A DNA stretch of 64,000 bases, taken from assembly GCF_035582795.1 (NCBI RefSeq), contig NW_027445624.1:1736001-1800000 (forward strand), read 5' to 3'. Positions 44,606 through 56,432 of this stretch are shown here, piece after piece. The position numbers and the translations under genes are program-made. The notes below the pieces were generated by a model. That model was not told the origin of the DNA. It was given only the letters and a program-made list of their open reading frames with translations, and searched no databases. Positions within the stretch are counted from its first letter, which is position 1. Every line of letters begins with the position of its first letter. The DNA comes from Mycteria americana (lineage: Eukaryota; Chordata; Aves; Ciconiiformes; Ciconiidae).

Positions 44606-47600
44606 ACCCAGATGAAGGGGGGCTTTTGCGCTTCTCTCCCATCCCGCTGGGGAAGGGGGGAAGGGAGCAAGGGAACAAATGGGTGCGTGCTTAGTGGCTG
44701 GCCATGCTCAACCCACCAAACCCCTGAAATGTCACCAAGGGGCTTTGCGTGAGCAACTGACTCCCTCCCTCCATCTCCATTGACTCTAGTGGGAGCTTAG
44801 TCAAGGAGCTCCCATGCAGACACCTCTTTTCTGCACACCTGGCCTGAGGGAAAGGGAATCACAGCTCCTGTGGGTTTGTGGCATGAACTGGAGGGAGATG
44901 AATCACCTGAGAGCCTGGAAGCCTGTAACCAAAGTCTGACTTCTGCATTGACTCAGTTGCATCACTGCCTTCCATGGGGAAACAAACCCCTCCCTCTCAC
45001 TGCCTAGTATTTGGGGAGGAATAGGGGTTTTCAGAGGGAGAACTTGTCACCTCTTTTAGTCAACCGTTCTCTGAAAGGACAAACCACACGGCTGGACTCT
45101 GCCGCTCTCTCCCCAGATTAGAGACATGATGTAGGTGTTTACTTCAGCCTCCTTCCAAGAAGGTTCCCCAGGAGGGACCCTGCTGCTTTGTCAGCACTGG
45201 AGACCAGGGAGCTCCTCAAGGAGTCTGTGGGGCAGAGGAAGTCACACCTTCAGCTGCCCTTGTGCTCCTGGGCTGGCACAAGCTCCTGGGACTGAGAGAG
45301 CTCATGGCAACGGATGCATGGCACCTGCAGAAAGACAGCCGAGTCCAGCAGCAGCTCCTCTGCAAAGAGCAGCAGGGCTCAGGGCACTGCCTGCAGGTGA
45401 CGAGACAGGATGAGCAGCTCGGAGAGAAGGAAAAGGCAGCCTGGAGTGGGAGGACGGAGGAGGGCTCATAGCAGGGGAGATCTTCCCAGTCCTTGACACA
45501 GTAAGTCTCTGGCTGCAGGGCAGCGCAGCTGCTGTTCCCAAAGAGGTCTTCCGAAGCTGCCACATCTGACGGGCATGGGATCTGTCAGGATGGCTCTCAC
45601 AGCTTCTCAGGGGTGACTGAGAAGGGGGAACTCCCCACAGCCCTGCAGAAGGTCTGGGTGGAAGGAGCAACCCCTGGCAGGGCAGGGTCATTCTTCCATC
45701 CGGAGGGTGTTATGTGGGACAGGGATGCTCACAGCTCTAGCTAACCATTTATAGATGGGGACTTTTCAAGGGGAAGGTAAAGTCACCAGGTACCTGAAAG
45801 CTCTTGCCTGACTTTGGGTTGCTTTGGGTTTTGGTTTTGGGTTTTTTGTAGGGTTTTTTGTGTTGGTTTTTTTTTTTTTTCAGTTTTTCCCCATTGTCAA
45901 TAGTGAGATGGAAACAGTATTAGGGGTTTAGGTTTGGGGGTGAGACTCCTAAAATGTTACTCTGAAAGATCAAGAGGTGTGTGAGGAACCTCAGGAAGTC
46001 CCTTCAGCCTCCCCTGCCCCCCCAACCTATAGGCAGCACCAACATCTCCTTGGCAGTTGCCATCATTCTCATCAGGGCTTTTCTGAACTGCTCCTTAGCA
46101 GCTGCAAACACAGAGCTGCTCCTGAAAACCTCTCTCCCGGGAGGTTTGTGGAGAGCAGAACTGAGCACACAGAGGGTGGGATGGGGTCTGTGAGCATGGA
46201 CAGGGAAAAGGCACAGGGGCAGAGAAACAGCTCTGCTCCTCTCTTGTGGGAGACGGGATCTGGACCATTCCCTTTCAGCCTGTGCGCTGCAGACACCTGC
46301 CTCTGAGCACGGCCCCCCTTGTCTCCTCTCCCACCCAACAGAGGGCTCTACCCTCCAGGCCATGGGGTCTAAGGCATGAGTCTCCTCCTCTGCAGTTAGG
46401 TCTCCAGCAGAAGAGAGGTGCATCTCTCCCGCAACGTGCTCTTTTCCTGCTGCATGACAAAGGGGCTGAGAGCAACTGGCTGGCAATGTCACCATCCGGA
46501 CGTTGATACGGGGGAAGGCTTTCCTGAGAGCCCGCCTGTCTCTCGCTCTCTCCATGCCTCCTTTGGCAGGAGGAGCACGGCCACGATCCCTGTTTCTCCA
46601 TCTCTCCCTGCTGCTCTGGTCCCTCTTTTCAAGATCGATGGGACAAAGGGCAGGGCGCTCAGCTGCGGTTCAGCTACTGGCCCTGAGAGTCCTTCCATGC
46701 AGGTGACTTCCTTTACGGCAGTGAGACGTCCAACCCCACTTCTAAAGTGTGGAGCTGTGGCAATGCAGCGTGTGGGGTTGGGGAATGAGCCCACTCTCTT
46801 TTAAAGAGACCCCCACCTTCAGGACACCTGACTGTCCCCCTGGCGTGTCCTGGCAGGCTGTGGGTAGTGCTGCAGAAGAGCACAGCTCTCCTGCAAGCTC
46901 CTTCTGGTAGCTGACAGTCCCTGGTTTGCTCATCTGAGGCAGGAGCCTCTTCACATCCTCCCTGCCACTCTCTCCCTATCAGGGCTGAGAACGAGACAGC
47001 TCTCTGGAGATCTGCCCTCTGAAACTGGACTCCTCTCTTCTTTGCACAGTCTAGATTCCTTTGCAGAGTGAGCTCTGAGTGCAATCGTCCTCTAGCTGAG
47101 AGAGGTGCCAGCACAGGGCAGTTGTGAGCAAGACCACTGAGCGCAGCCGCTCTCTTGAGGCTGCACTAGGTTACAGGGAGCTTTTTTGGTCTCCAGTGAC
47201 TGCCCAGTGTTTACCCTGAGAGCTAAGGAAAAGCCGAGAATTTCTACCATTGCAATGACCACCAGACACAGGTATCTAAACGAGTCTGCTCTTCTAGAGT
47301 CTATACTCACCTCCTCAACCCCATTCCCTGCAAAGCAGGCAGTGAAACTGCTGAATCTTCACCGCTTGAAAAAGGCATGCATTGGAGCTTACATTTCTAT
47401 GCAGGCATTTCTTGCGCTCTTTTATCCAGCCAGTGCCTGGAGAAATAGTGGATGCGGTGTATTGATGTGTGGACAGGGATAAAGCCCTCGGCAATGGGCC
47501 AGGTCACCTCTGCCTCCTGCCTTTCCTTGCCTTGAGAGAGAGCTGATAGTGGTAGACTGAAATCTGTCAACGAAGGAAAAGTAGGAGGCTATGAATACTG

Positions 47601-47979
47601 TCCTCTTGCCTCCAAGAAGCAGCTGGGCGTGCTCCTCATTTCACCTCTCATGGTGGTCAATAGGAATATACCTGCTGGGTGACAAGACTAAGCCCTCCGC
47701 AGTCAGCTCAGGGCGTCCTGCCCCTGGAACAACAACCAGAAGTCTTTTTGCCACCTCTGTGTTAACACTGCTGCAGAGCAGGACTACCTCCTTTGGACCC
47801 ATAGGCAGAGGACTCCGATCCTCACAGCTCACGCAGCCAGCACAAACTGGAGGTCCAGCTAGACACCTGACAGAATGTCCCCCAGAGAGCTAGGAAGGCA
47901 GTGGGCAGAGTTTCTGGGTCGCATGCAATGGGTTTTGCTCAAGCAGGTCTGTTTGAACTTGTCTTTTCCTCCTTGGACA
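44606..47979. other. Upstream region of OR14-like gene; diverged cassette sequence, no gene seen
   Basis: 45300-45560 is a diverged relative of block B (CAGGGCACTGCCTGCAGG, ACACAGTAAGTCTCTGGCTG). 46290-46500 resembles 15690-15910 upstream of the other plus-strand OR14 gene. A T/GT-rich low-complexity tract lies at 45810-45895. Open frames of up to 183 codons have no recognisable motif. The splice acceptor for the OR exon is at 47979-47980. Confidence 0.45.
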
Positions 47980-48003
47980 GTCACGCACTCTTGGAAGGAG
48001 CAA

Positions 48004-48882
48004 ATGTCCAACAACAGCAGCTCCATCACCCAGTTTCTCCTCCTGGTGTTTGCAGACATGCGGGAGCTGCAGCTCTTGCACTTCTGGCTCTTCCTGGGCA
48101 TCTACCTGGCTGCCCTCCTGGGCAACGGCCTCATCATCACCGCCATAGCCTGTGACCACCATCTCCACACCCCCATGTACTTCTTCCTCCTCAACCTCTC
48201 CCTCCTCGACTTGGGCTCCATCTCCACCACTGTCCCCAAATCCATGGCCAGTTCCCTCTGGGACACCAGGACCATTTCCTATGGAGGATGTGCTGCCCAG
48301 GTCTTTTGGTTTCTCTTCTTTGTTTCTTCAGAGTATTATCTTCTGACCGTCATGGCCTATGACCGCTATGTCACCATCTGCAAACCCCTGCACTATGTGA
48401 CCATCATGGACAGCCGAGCTTGCATCAAAATGGCAGCAGCTGCCTGGGGCAGTGGTTTCCTCAATGCGGTGCTGCACGTTGGACAACAGCACGTTGGTGC
48501 TGCGGTGCTGCACTCCTACGTCAGGAAAGCTGGGTTTACTGTGGTCAGTCTTTGCGTAGCTTGTGGGTGTTTTCTGTTCCTTGTCCTGTCCTATGTGCAG
48601 ATATTCACGGTTGTGCTGAGGATTCCCTCTGAGCAGGGACGGCACAAGGCCTTTTCCACGTGCCTCCCTCACGTGGCCGTGGTCTCCCTGTTTGCCAGCT
48701 CTGCCATGTTTGCCTACCTGAAGTCCCACTCAAGCTCATCCCCAGCTCTGAATCTTGTGGTGGCCGTTCTGTATGCAGTGGTGCCTCCAGCAGTGAACCC
48801 CCTCATCTACAGCATGAGGAATCAAGAGCTCAAAGAGGCACTAAAGAGACTGATCCGCTGTCTGCTGTTGCAGCAGGAATAA
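48004..48882 (+). CDS. Olfactory receptor, OR14-like, open frame lacking most of extracellular loop 2
   Basis: 292-residue OR14-like frame from ATG 48004 (MSNNSSSITQF); acceptor TTGGACAG ends at 47980. TM1 with LLGNGLIIT, HTPMYFF, TM3 Cys96, MAYDRYVTICKPLHY, TM6 KAFSTCLPHV and NPLIYSMRNQELK are all kept. After LH158 the paralogues have 32 residues carrying three cysteines and FFCELPQIL; here only 12 unrelated residues (VGQQHVGAAVLH) stand before SYVRKAG. The net loss is 20 residues, in frame, with short repeated strings (GCGGTGCTGCAC, CACGTTGG) at the junction. Loop-2 cysteines pair with the TM3 Cys in ORs (established), so the receptor is probably misfolded or functionally dead although the frame is open. 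Annotated as CDS; pseudogene is a reasonable alternative. Confidence 0.85.
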   Translation: MSNNSSSITQFLLLVFADMRELQLLHFWLFLGIYLAALLGNGLIITAIACDHHLHTPMYFFLLNLSLLDLGSISTTVPKSMASSLWDTRTISYGGCAAQVFWFLFFVSSEYYLLTVMAYDRYVTICKPLHYVTIMDSRACIKMAAAAWGSGFLNAVLHVGQQHVGAAVLHSYVRKAGFTVVSLCVACGCFLFLVLSYVQIFTVVLRIPSEQGRHKAFSTCLPHVAVVSLFASSAMFAYLKSHSSSSPALNLVVAVLYAVVPPAVNPLIYSMRNQELKEALKRLIRCLLLQQE

Positions 48883-49175
48883 GCTGCCCTTCTCTTTCCA
48901 CAGGCGATTCCAAGTCTGTCTCAGGCCAGGCTTGATTATTTGGTTCTTTTCTTCTCTGCTTGAACATTGCCTTTGGAAAGCAGTTTTTGGAGTCACCGTG
49001 CTTCTCCAGAGGCAAGAACCTGAGCCTGAGGCTTGGGGAGGGAAGGAGCAAGGTTGACCATCGTCTCAGTCCTCAAGGCACTGCTTCTTCTGCCTGTCCC
49101 ATCCTCCTTAGGAGGCACAGTGGATCAATATCAATTGCAGAATGCTGCTATCAGCTCTCCTCTAAAGTGAAAAGT

Positions 49176-49200
49176 AATAAAATGTAGCCATGAAAATAAA
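49176..49200 (+). promoter_or_regulatory. Two AATAAA poly(A) signal candidates of the OR14-like gene
   Basis: AATAAA at 49176-49181 and again at 49195-49200, about 300 nt after the stop, in a stretch that resembles 18505-18560 downstream of the paralogue. Confidence 0.45.
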
Positions 49201-49374
49201 AAATCATGTTTTGTAAAGTGCTCTTTGAAGTCTTCCTCTTAAGCAAAACGTGCCTACAAGGCCCCTTGATGGAGAAACCTGCCAAACCCTCTCCAGGATC
49301 TCAAGAAGCTGGGGTGCCTCTCTAAAGTGCCTGTAGAGGAATGCACACAGGATGGGGAATCAACACGATGAGTT

Positions 49375-49665
49375 AGAGGTCTGTGGGCAGTTGCAGGGCT
49401 ACGATCTTACTGGCATCATGGGGACATGGTGGGATGGCTCCCACGACTGGAGTGTTGCACAGAGGGATACAGCTCTTCTGGAAGGCCTGTATGGGAAGAC
49501 GAGGAGGGGGAGTTGCATTTTATGTGAGAGCAACTGAAGTGGCTGGACATCGGCCTGGGGATGGGTGAGGAGCCAACTGAGAGCTTATGGCTTAGGATTC
49601 AAGGGAGGACTAGCTATCTCCAGAGAGCCTTTCCAGCCCCAACTATTTTGTGATTCTGTGATGGT
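49375..49665 (+). mobile_element. CR1 LINE with most of its body missing, plus strand
   Basis: The first part is endonuclease-domain sequence (GGGACATGGTGGGATGGCTC, GACTGGAGTGTTGC; TWWDGSHDWS in translation, then GGGVAFYVRA). It is followed within 100 bp by the CR1 3' tail (CCTTTCCAGCCCCAACTA, GTGATTCTGTGATGG). Confidence 0.75.
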
Positions 49666-50339
49666 GGAATGCCTGGCAGTGTTTCTGAGAACTTTTCTGT
49701 CCTTTCCCCACACTGGTTGCACTCCCGGTGCCCGTGGAGCAGAGGCCTCCTTTTGAGGATGACCTCATTCGCCGTGTCACTCTGAGGAAAAGGTGCACCA
49801 GGGGTTACAAATGCCAGCAATGCCTCAACACACAGCAGTATCCCCTACCCTGACTGCTGTGTCCAGCTCCTTCCTCCTTGAGGATCTGAGTTGGAAGGGA
49901 CCTCTGGAGGTCTCCAGTACCATGATATGCTCTGAGCATGGAGAACTTTAGAGTTACATCTGATTGGTCAATGCTTTCTCCAGGTGAGTTTTGAAAATCT
50001 TGGGGCCCCTGAACCAGTGCTGATCCACTCTCATGATCATACAAATATATCTCTGTAACTTTGTCTTTCCTTAACCTCCTGTGAAATTTCCCTTCCTGCT
50101 TCTTGTCCTTGCAATCTCTTGTCCTTTCCTTTCCGTCATGATCCCCAACCAGATCCTCAGCCCTACTCAGACCGAGGACTGTCACAACCTGCTCTCCAAG
50201 CACAGCCCCTCTGGGATCCTCAGGGCCATGTAGGTACACCACGGTGGCCAGCTCCAAGCAGAGGCATAGACTGCAGAGGGATTGTGGTAGTGGTTGTGAG
50301 CTGGCACCAGGGCGGAGACAGGGGTGTGGAATAATTGAC

Positions 50340-50650
50340 TGGACTTAGAACGCTGTCAAATTACTTTAGCGCTGCCACCTTAATCAACTTTGCGAAGCTG
50401 TTTCAGTGGAAGCCCTGAGAGGGCTCTGACAGGCAATCGTTGACTCTGATGGGTGGCTACATGTACCGTCCTTAGAAAATAAACCGTTGACCAAGTCTGA
50501 GACTAAGACTGGACTTAGCCGCACCTCGACTCCTCTCTGAGAAGGAGTTTAGAAAGCAAGGGGGTCCTGTCTGAACCTCCTGACTCAACGGGAGGGTTCC
50601 CCCCCTCCAGCCACTCCTCAGACTCCTACGCAACAGTGACTTTGAACACA
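50340..50650 (+). mobile_element. LTR fragment, plus strand (same type as 4343-5102)
   Basis: TAAACCGTTGACCAAGTCTG, CGACTCCTCTCTGAGAAGG and CTGACTCAACGGGAGGGT match 4800-4930. It is a fossil piece; no internal region was recognised. Confidence 0.7.
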
Positions 50651-50699
50651 AGAAGGGGCCATGGCAGCGGGTCAGCAGAGAAGAGCTCCAGCAGTGTTA

Positions 50700-51340
50700 A
50701 AGGAGAAGCCGCTGCCCGAGCATTCACACACCATTCAGGGAGTCGCACACACACCGCCCGAGACTTTAACTGCTAGGACCAAAGTCCCTTCGCAGCGGCA
50801 GCTCCACTGAGCTGATGGGTGCCCCTTTTCAACTCCTCGCTCACATACACTCGCTCTCGGGTGCTTTCTCTCCCCTCTGGCTCGACCCTAGGTTTCCCGA
50901 AGCAGAGCCTCCGAGACGACGCGCGCCAGGTGAATTTATTGGTACAGCAGTGAAAACAGCTCGAGCTGGGTGCCTCCGGAGAGGGAGCCAGAACAAAGAA
51001 ATCCCTGGGTAATTATACCCTGTAAGGTATATCTGAGGTATATCTAAGGTATCTAAATTCCCCTCCCCTCAGGAGACTCTTCGGACCAATAGTAGTATTT
51101 GGGTCTGGGGTCTTCCCGTTCTTCATTGGGCCCTTTCATTGTCTCTTGGCGGGCCGATTCTTCTCTTCTCTCTAAGATCGCAGCTTCTGCTAAGGTTGAA
51201 GCCTCCTCATCTTTCTGGTTTGCATGGGTTTGGGGGGCCAAGTCAAAGTTCAGTGCACGGTCGGTGGATCTGGGTGAAAGTTCTTGTGGCCTAAGACTTC
51301 AGCAAGCCTTGCTACTAATGCTGAAGTGACTACTACAACA
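50700..51340 (-). mobile_element. LTR of an avian ERV, minus strand
   Basis: In sense (minus) it starts near 51340 (TGTTGTAGTAGTCACTTC) and has the GTACCAATAAATTCACC poly(A) signal region at about 50930-50945, followed by a GC-rich U5-like part towards 50700. The exact ends are uncertain. It is a fossil without recognised internal genes. Confidence 0.55.
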
Positions 51341-53167
51341 AGCAGCTCCCCTTCGCACCCAGTGGTGCTCCGGAGCGAGGATGGTCACAGAGGAGGGGAG
51401 GCACTGGGAGCTGTGGCGCCGGGAACCGACACTCGCCGCTGTGTCTTGGGGCTCCTGGCAGGCGGTGCTGGTGGCTGCAACCCCCAAGCCACCCCCAACC
51501 CTGTGAGCAGCAGTGAGTCCTCTCCCAACCATTGGGAGCAGCTCTGGCTTCAGAAGGTCTGCTGGCAGAGCTGGGGTTGTGGTGCCCACCCTATGCTTCC
51601 AACTCATGGTGCCTCTTGGGATCCCAGAGTCATTGCGGTGACTGGGGTGACAGCCCTGCCTGGCTGGCGTTTGAAGGTAATTTGGGGATGTCCTGGCAGT
51701 GTGGCTCATGTTCACATGCTAATCCCTGCACCAGCACAGCCTTGCTGCCCCACATGTGGCCCCCCCAGCCCAACCCTGCAGGCACCACATGGTGCAGGAT
51801 GCATTCAGGGCTGGGGAAACATCCCCCTGCCGTGGTCTGCACAAGGGACGAAAAATACAAAGGGCCAGGATGGGGGGTGACTTTTGGGGGTTAGAGCCAG
51901 CACACAAGGTGGGGGAGGCTGTCCCAAGGACATGTGCTAGGCACACGGACTGACTAAGGGACAGCAGCAAATTCACAGGTCTGCTGGGTCATGCTTCCAC
52001 AGTGTAAGCCCTGACACAGTGCCAGCCTCCATCTCAACGTCACTCTTCGTGAGGGACGATGGCACAAAGGGATGGGGAGTGGGAAACGCCACGTCCCAGG
52101 CCTGGTGGAGCAAGAACTCCTGGCTCTGCACTGTAAGCATGCTTCAGGGTATCCATGGTCTAGAAACAGTTTTGAATTAGCTGAACATGGGCATTTTCTC
52201 TGGCGCAAACTCTAGCCCACATCAGATCCCATCTCATCTCTCCGCGATCGTTCTGGTCCTTCCTGGCCCTCTCCTTGTGCTCCCTGCTGGCCCTCGGGAG
52301 CTGGGTGGGGATCACGGCTGCTAAGCCCCCTGCCTAAGGGTCTGTGGAGGTGGAAGGTGCTTGAAGGGACTATGGTGCATTTCCAAGGAGAGGAAACGTT
52401 CAGTCGTGACTGGGGGGTGACATGAATGACTCTCCTGCCTCCCTTCCATGCGCCTGCTGGCGCCCCATTTCCTCCTCTGGGACAGCAGAGTCCTTGTTTC
52501 CCTGTAGACGCCTGGGTTTCGCACTTTTCCTTTGAGGGACTCCACCTTGCCCAATCTCTCTCTTTATGGTGCTCCAGTCACTGCCCGCCACAGGCCCGTG
52601 CCATCCATGGAGATGCCTGGGGTTTCCAGGCAGCTCCAGACTGCCCTCCTTAAGGACATCATCTGTGTGTCACATGTGGAACAGCCCTGGGTATGTACCT
52701 CAGCGACTCGGTGACTGCTCACCGTCTCCACTTTCACTAGACACCAACGGGTAAGTCCTAAATGCAACACTCAGTCTCTGACAGGCACCAACAGGACAAG
52801 GAGCTCTTTGATCCTGAATCCATGGAGCAACAGGCTCCTTTGGGGAGCATTTGCTCGTGCCTGTTCTCGTCACCAGCTTTGGATGAAGAGCCCAGTCTTC
52901 AGGCAGTGCACGGAGGAGACGCCATTTTATTACAAAGATGCTGTGGGAGACAGAGCTGTGATGCAGCGTTCGAAAGATTTTTCCTGACAGTCAGGAGACA
53001 CAGAGAAGGTTCATTCATCCTTAGCAGTGAAGTGAATCCCAATATTTATGTTATACAGATAATGATAATGACAAGGACTAATGAACAAAGCAGGCACCTG
53101 CAATGGGATACCATAGGAGTCATTTGTGCAGAGAGAAGGGAAGTCCACAAGTACTGAAAAATGGCCA

Positions 53168-54078
53168 CTAAATCACTTTCCTCAGGGCATCCTTGAGCTC
53201 CTTGGTCCCCGTGCTGTAGATGAGGGCGTTCACTGTGGGAGGCACCACCGAGTACAGAACTGCTACCACCAGATTCAGGGATGGGGAGGAGATGGAGGGA
53301 GGCTTCAGGTAGGCAAACATGGGAGAGCTGGCAAACAGGGAGACCACGGTCAGGTGAGGGAGCCACGTGGAAAAGGCTTTGTGCCGTCCCTGCTCACAGG
53401 GCAACCTCAGCGCAGCCATGAAGATCTCCACACAGGACAGCACAACGAAAATACAACACCCGAGTGCTCCAATAGCACTAAATATAAGAACCCCAAATTC
53501 CCTGAGTAAGGAGCGTGAGCAGGAGAGCTTGAGGATCTGAGGGATTTCACAAAAGAACTGGTCCACAGCATTGCCTTGGCAGAGCGGTAGTGAAAATGTA
53601 TTGGTAGTGTGCAGCATGGCATAGGGGAAATCACTGTCCCAGGCAGCTGCTGCCGCTTTGCTGCGAGCTCGGCTGTCCGGGAGGGTCCCATAGCGCAGGG
53701 GGTTGGAGATGGCATGTAGCGGTCATAGGCCATGATGGTGAGAAGAGAAAACTCTGCTGACATCAAGAAGGCAAACAGAAACACTTGGGCAGTGCATCCT
53801 GCATAGGAAATGTCCCTGGTGTGCCAGAGGGAATTGGCCATGGATATGGGGACAGTGGTGGAGACGGAGCCCAGACCAAGGAAGGAGATGTTAAAGTGGA
53901 AGAAGTACATGGGGGTGTGGAGGCAGTGGTCACAGGCTACGGCAGTAATGCTGAGGCCGTTGCCCAGGAGGGCAGCCAGGTAGATGCCCGGGAAGAGCCA
54001 GAGGTGCAAGAGCTGCAGCTCCTGCAGGTCTGCTAACGCCAGGAGGAGGAACCGGGTGATGGAGCTGCTGTTGGACAT
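53168..54078 (-). pseudogene. Olfactory receptor pseudogene, OR14-like (one frameshift)
   Basis: OR14-like, start ATG 54078-54076 (MSNSSSITRF); sense splice acceptor CTTACACAG with AG at 54117-54116. TM1 to TM3 read well (LLGNGLSIT, HTPMYFF, MAYDRY). Just after DRY, near 53714, one base is missing compared with paralogues (TACGTTGCCATC against TACATGCCATC), and the rest continues in another frame down to 53168: HTTNTFSLPLCQGNA, FFCEIPQILKLSCS, KAFSTWLPHL, then NALIY in place of NPLIY. A short duplicated string (TTGCTGTTGGAC) lies before the start codon. With a frameshift and loss of the TM7 Pro, it is probably a true pseudogene. Confidence 0.92.
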
Positions 54079-54179
54079 TTGCTGTTGGACTTTTGCTGCC
54101 TGAAGGCATTGGGGCCTGTGTAAGAGGGAAGACAGGGAGAAGTTTTGAGAGACTTCTCAAGGAAAACCCCTAAAATCTT

Positions 54180-55440
54180 CTGCGGTCTCAGTGCCTTCTC
54201 CAGCAGAGAGAAATAAATTCCCATCTCCCGCTGCCCAAGCAGACAACCAAGATGAGAAACCTCAAAGCACAAACACCTTCCCATTCAAGTCAATGCTGCC
54301 TTGGTGTACTTCTTCAAAAGGACCCTCAGAAAGATGCTGGGGGTGATGTGGAGCTGTGAGCAGCCCTGACACACGCAGCACCCTCACGACAGCAGAAGGA
54401 CCCTGCCCTGCCGGGGGTCACTCCTTTAACCAACAGCTTCTCCCCGCAGCACTGTGGGGAGCTCGCTGGGCAGGCTGAGTGCTGACCCTGGCAGGCAGCA
54501 GAGTCCCTGCCTGGCACACAGCCTCCTGGGGTGCAGGGACCCTGCTCTGAAGGACAGCCCTGGGCTGGAGCGTGTCCTTCTCCACATGAAAGAAACCCGG
54601 AGAGCCATCCTGCCAGATCCTGCCTGCTCTGGGATGTGCCAGCTCTAGGAGACCCCTCCAGAGTACTCAAGTGCATTGCCCTGCAGCCAGAGACTTACTG
54701 TGTTAAGGGCCGTGAAGATTTCTCTTCCAGGGAGCTCTCAGCATCCTCCCACTCCACACTGCCTTTAACCTCTCTCTTACTTCTCTCCTCTCCCCTCGCT
54801 GCCTCATGATATGGAGAGGGAAGGTCATAACAATGTCCACAGTGTGGATGGACCAAAGGCTGTCCATCCGCAAAGACTGTCTCTGCAGCACCCTGTCCTT
54901 CCTGCAGTTTGTCTTGCAAGCCCCACAGCCCTGCAGAGTTTCTGCAGTCACCAAACATTTCTCTGGACAAGATGTCATTGCGCAGCCTCGTTTCTCTGGC
55001 CTTGGAGACTGCGGGGCAGTCTGTGGGCACCTCATTTCCTTGTTACATTAACATCTGCCAAGCACTCCAGCATGTGAAGCAGAGTGGGGGCCCTGGGGCC
55101 CTGGTACCATGTTTACCTGTAACGAGTCTGTGCTCAGCCCCGGTGCCTCAGCTCAGATGCTGCAGCGCAAACGTGCACAGGCGGGAGGAGCTGGGGAACA
55201 GACAGGAGGAGCTGGAGCCTCCCAGCACTGTGATGGTTTTGGATGAAATTAGATGTGGTGGGACAGCTTGCTCACTTGGGGTGCTGCAGTGGAGGGATAG
55301 AGGCTCTGCAGAAGAGAGTGGCCGGGAAGGTGAGGATGGGGGATGTCCCCAGTGTGAAGGGCCAGCTCAGATGTCTGGACGTCTTGCAGGATGCTTAGCT
55401 TCTGTCACTGAGGATTAGAGAGGCCAGTAAGGGTGACATC
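54180..55440. repeat. Blocks B'' (short) and C''' of the OR cassette
   Basis: 54180-54795 matches parts of block B (GCGGTCTCAGTGCCTTCT, CAGCCAGAGACTTACTGTGT). 54796-55440 is a near-identical inverse of 24716-25340, with the CR1 endonuclease relic on the plus strand at 55195-55340. Together they link OR pseudogene 53168-54078 to tRNA unit copy 4. Confidence 0.75.
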
Positions 55441-56204
55441 GTGTTGGCAGTTATGAACCATGCAGTGAGGGTGAGGAAGCAGGAAAAGTCTTCTGTCGGC
55501 AGCCCAAGGAAGTCTGCAGGGCAATGAGCCAGTTCCTGTGGGGGACTGTAATTGCCCTGGCATTCACGGACCAGGCAAAACAAGGTGCAAACAGTCTGCA
55601 GCACCGCGGGACACCTTCTTCATACAGCTGCCCAGTGGGCCAACAAAGGCCCTGGGTGCTCACCTGGATCCGGTACTGGCAACCAAGGACGAGCTGCTCA
55701 GGGATGTGATAATCACGATAAACAACTCCTCACACACACACAGAGACTGGAAATGGGAATGAAAGAAATGATTTAGGGACAATACTGTCTGAGAGGTGTT
55801 GCCATTAGATGACAACAGTTAGAAAGGAGAGAAAAAGTATTGTTCTAACAACTTCATGGCAGACTGTAATGCTGAGAAATTATAAGTGTCTTGTCAAGGA
55901 AGAATGAAGGAAAGGAGTAACATGAAAGAAATAGAGTTTAGCATCATGAAGAAGAGGAAGACCTTATTTTAGAGCATGTTAGTGCTGCTGTTGTTAGTGA
56001 GAGTAGAAATAAGGCAAATCCCAGGGTGGGTTGGCCCCAGCTGGCAGCTCAGCCCCCACGCAGCTGCTGGCTCAGTCCCCCTGAGCTGGAGGGGGGAGAG
56101 CATTGGAAGGGCAAAGTGCGAAAGAGTCGTGGGTGAAGAGAAAGGCAGTTTAATAAGTGATGCAAAGGTGCGTGCGCAAGCAAAAGGGAGTAAGGAATTG
56201 CTAT

Positions 56205-56432
56205 GAGTTTGTTTTGAATGCTCTGCCTTTGGAGAGGGGAGTGAATGGGCTCCTCTTTTGCTGGAGCCATAGAAGGGTTTGGGTTGTAAGGGAGCTGCAA
56301 GGTCCTGTAGTTGCAAGCCCCCTGTCACGGGCAGGGAAAGGGGAAGGCGTCCCTGGGTGGGCTCGAACCACCAGCCTTTCGGTTAACAGCCGAACGCGCT
56401 AACCAATTGCGCCACAGAGACTCCCAAAGTGA
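56205..56432 (-). mobile_element. 228-bp tRNA-Asn-bearing insert, copy 4 (GCTAT flanking repeats)
   Basis: Flanked by GCTAT at 56200-56204 and 56433-56437, within the same LTR-type relic. Same size and order as the other three. Confidence 0.6.
56348..56421 (-). tRNA. tRNA-Asn (anticodon GTT), copy 4
   Basis: Perfect cloverleaf; anticodon GTT at 56387-56385. D-loop base 16 is T, as in copy 3. Boxes A and B are intact. Confidence 0.93.

Larger units (their letters stand above)
49668..52960. repeat. Block D copy 2, split by LTRs
   Basis: 49668-50325 and 52130-52960 match 34788-35420 and 35530-36420. The intervening 50340-51340 is LTR sequence, and 51341-52130 is unrecognised, with no gene seen. 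Confidence 0.65.
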
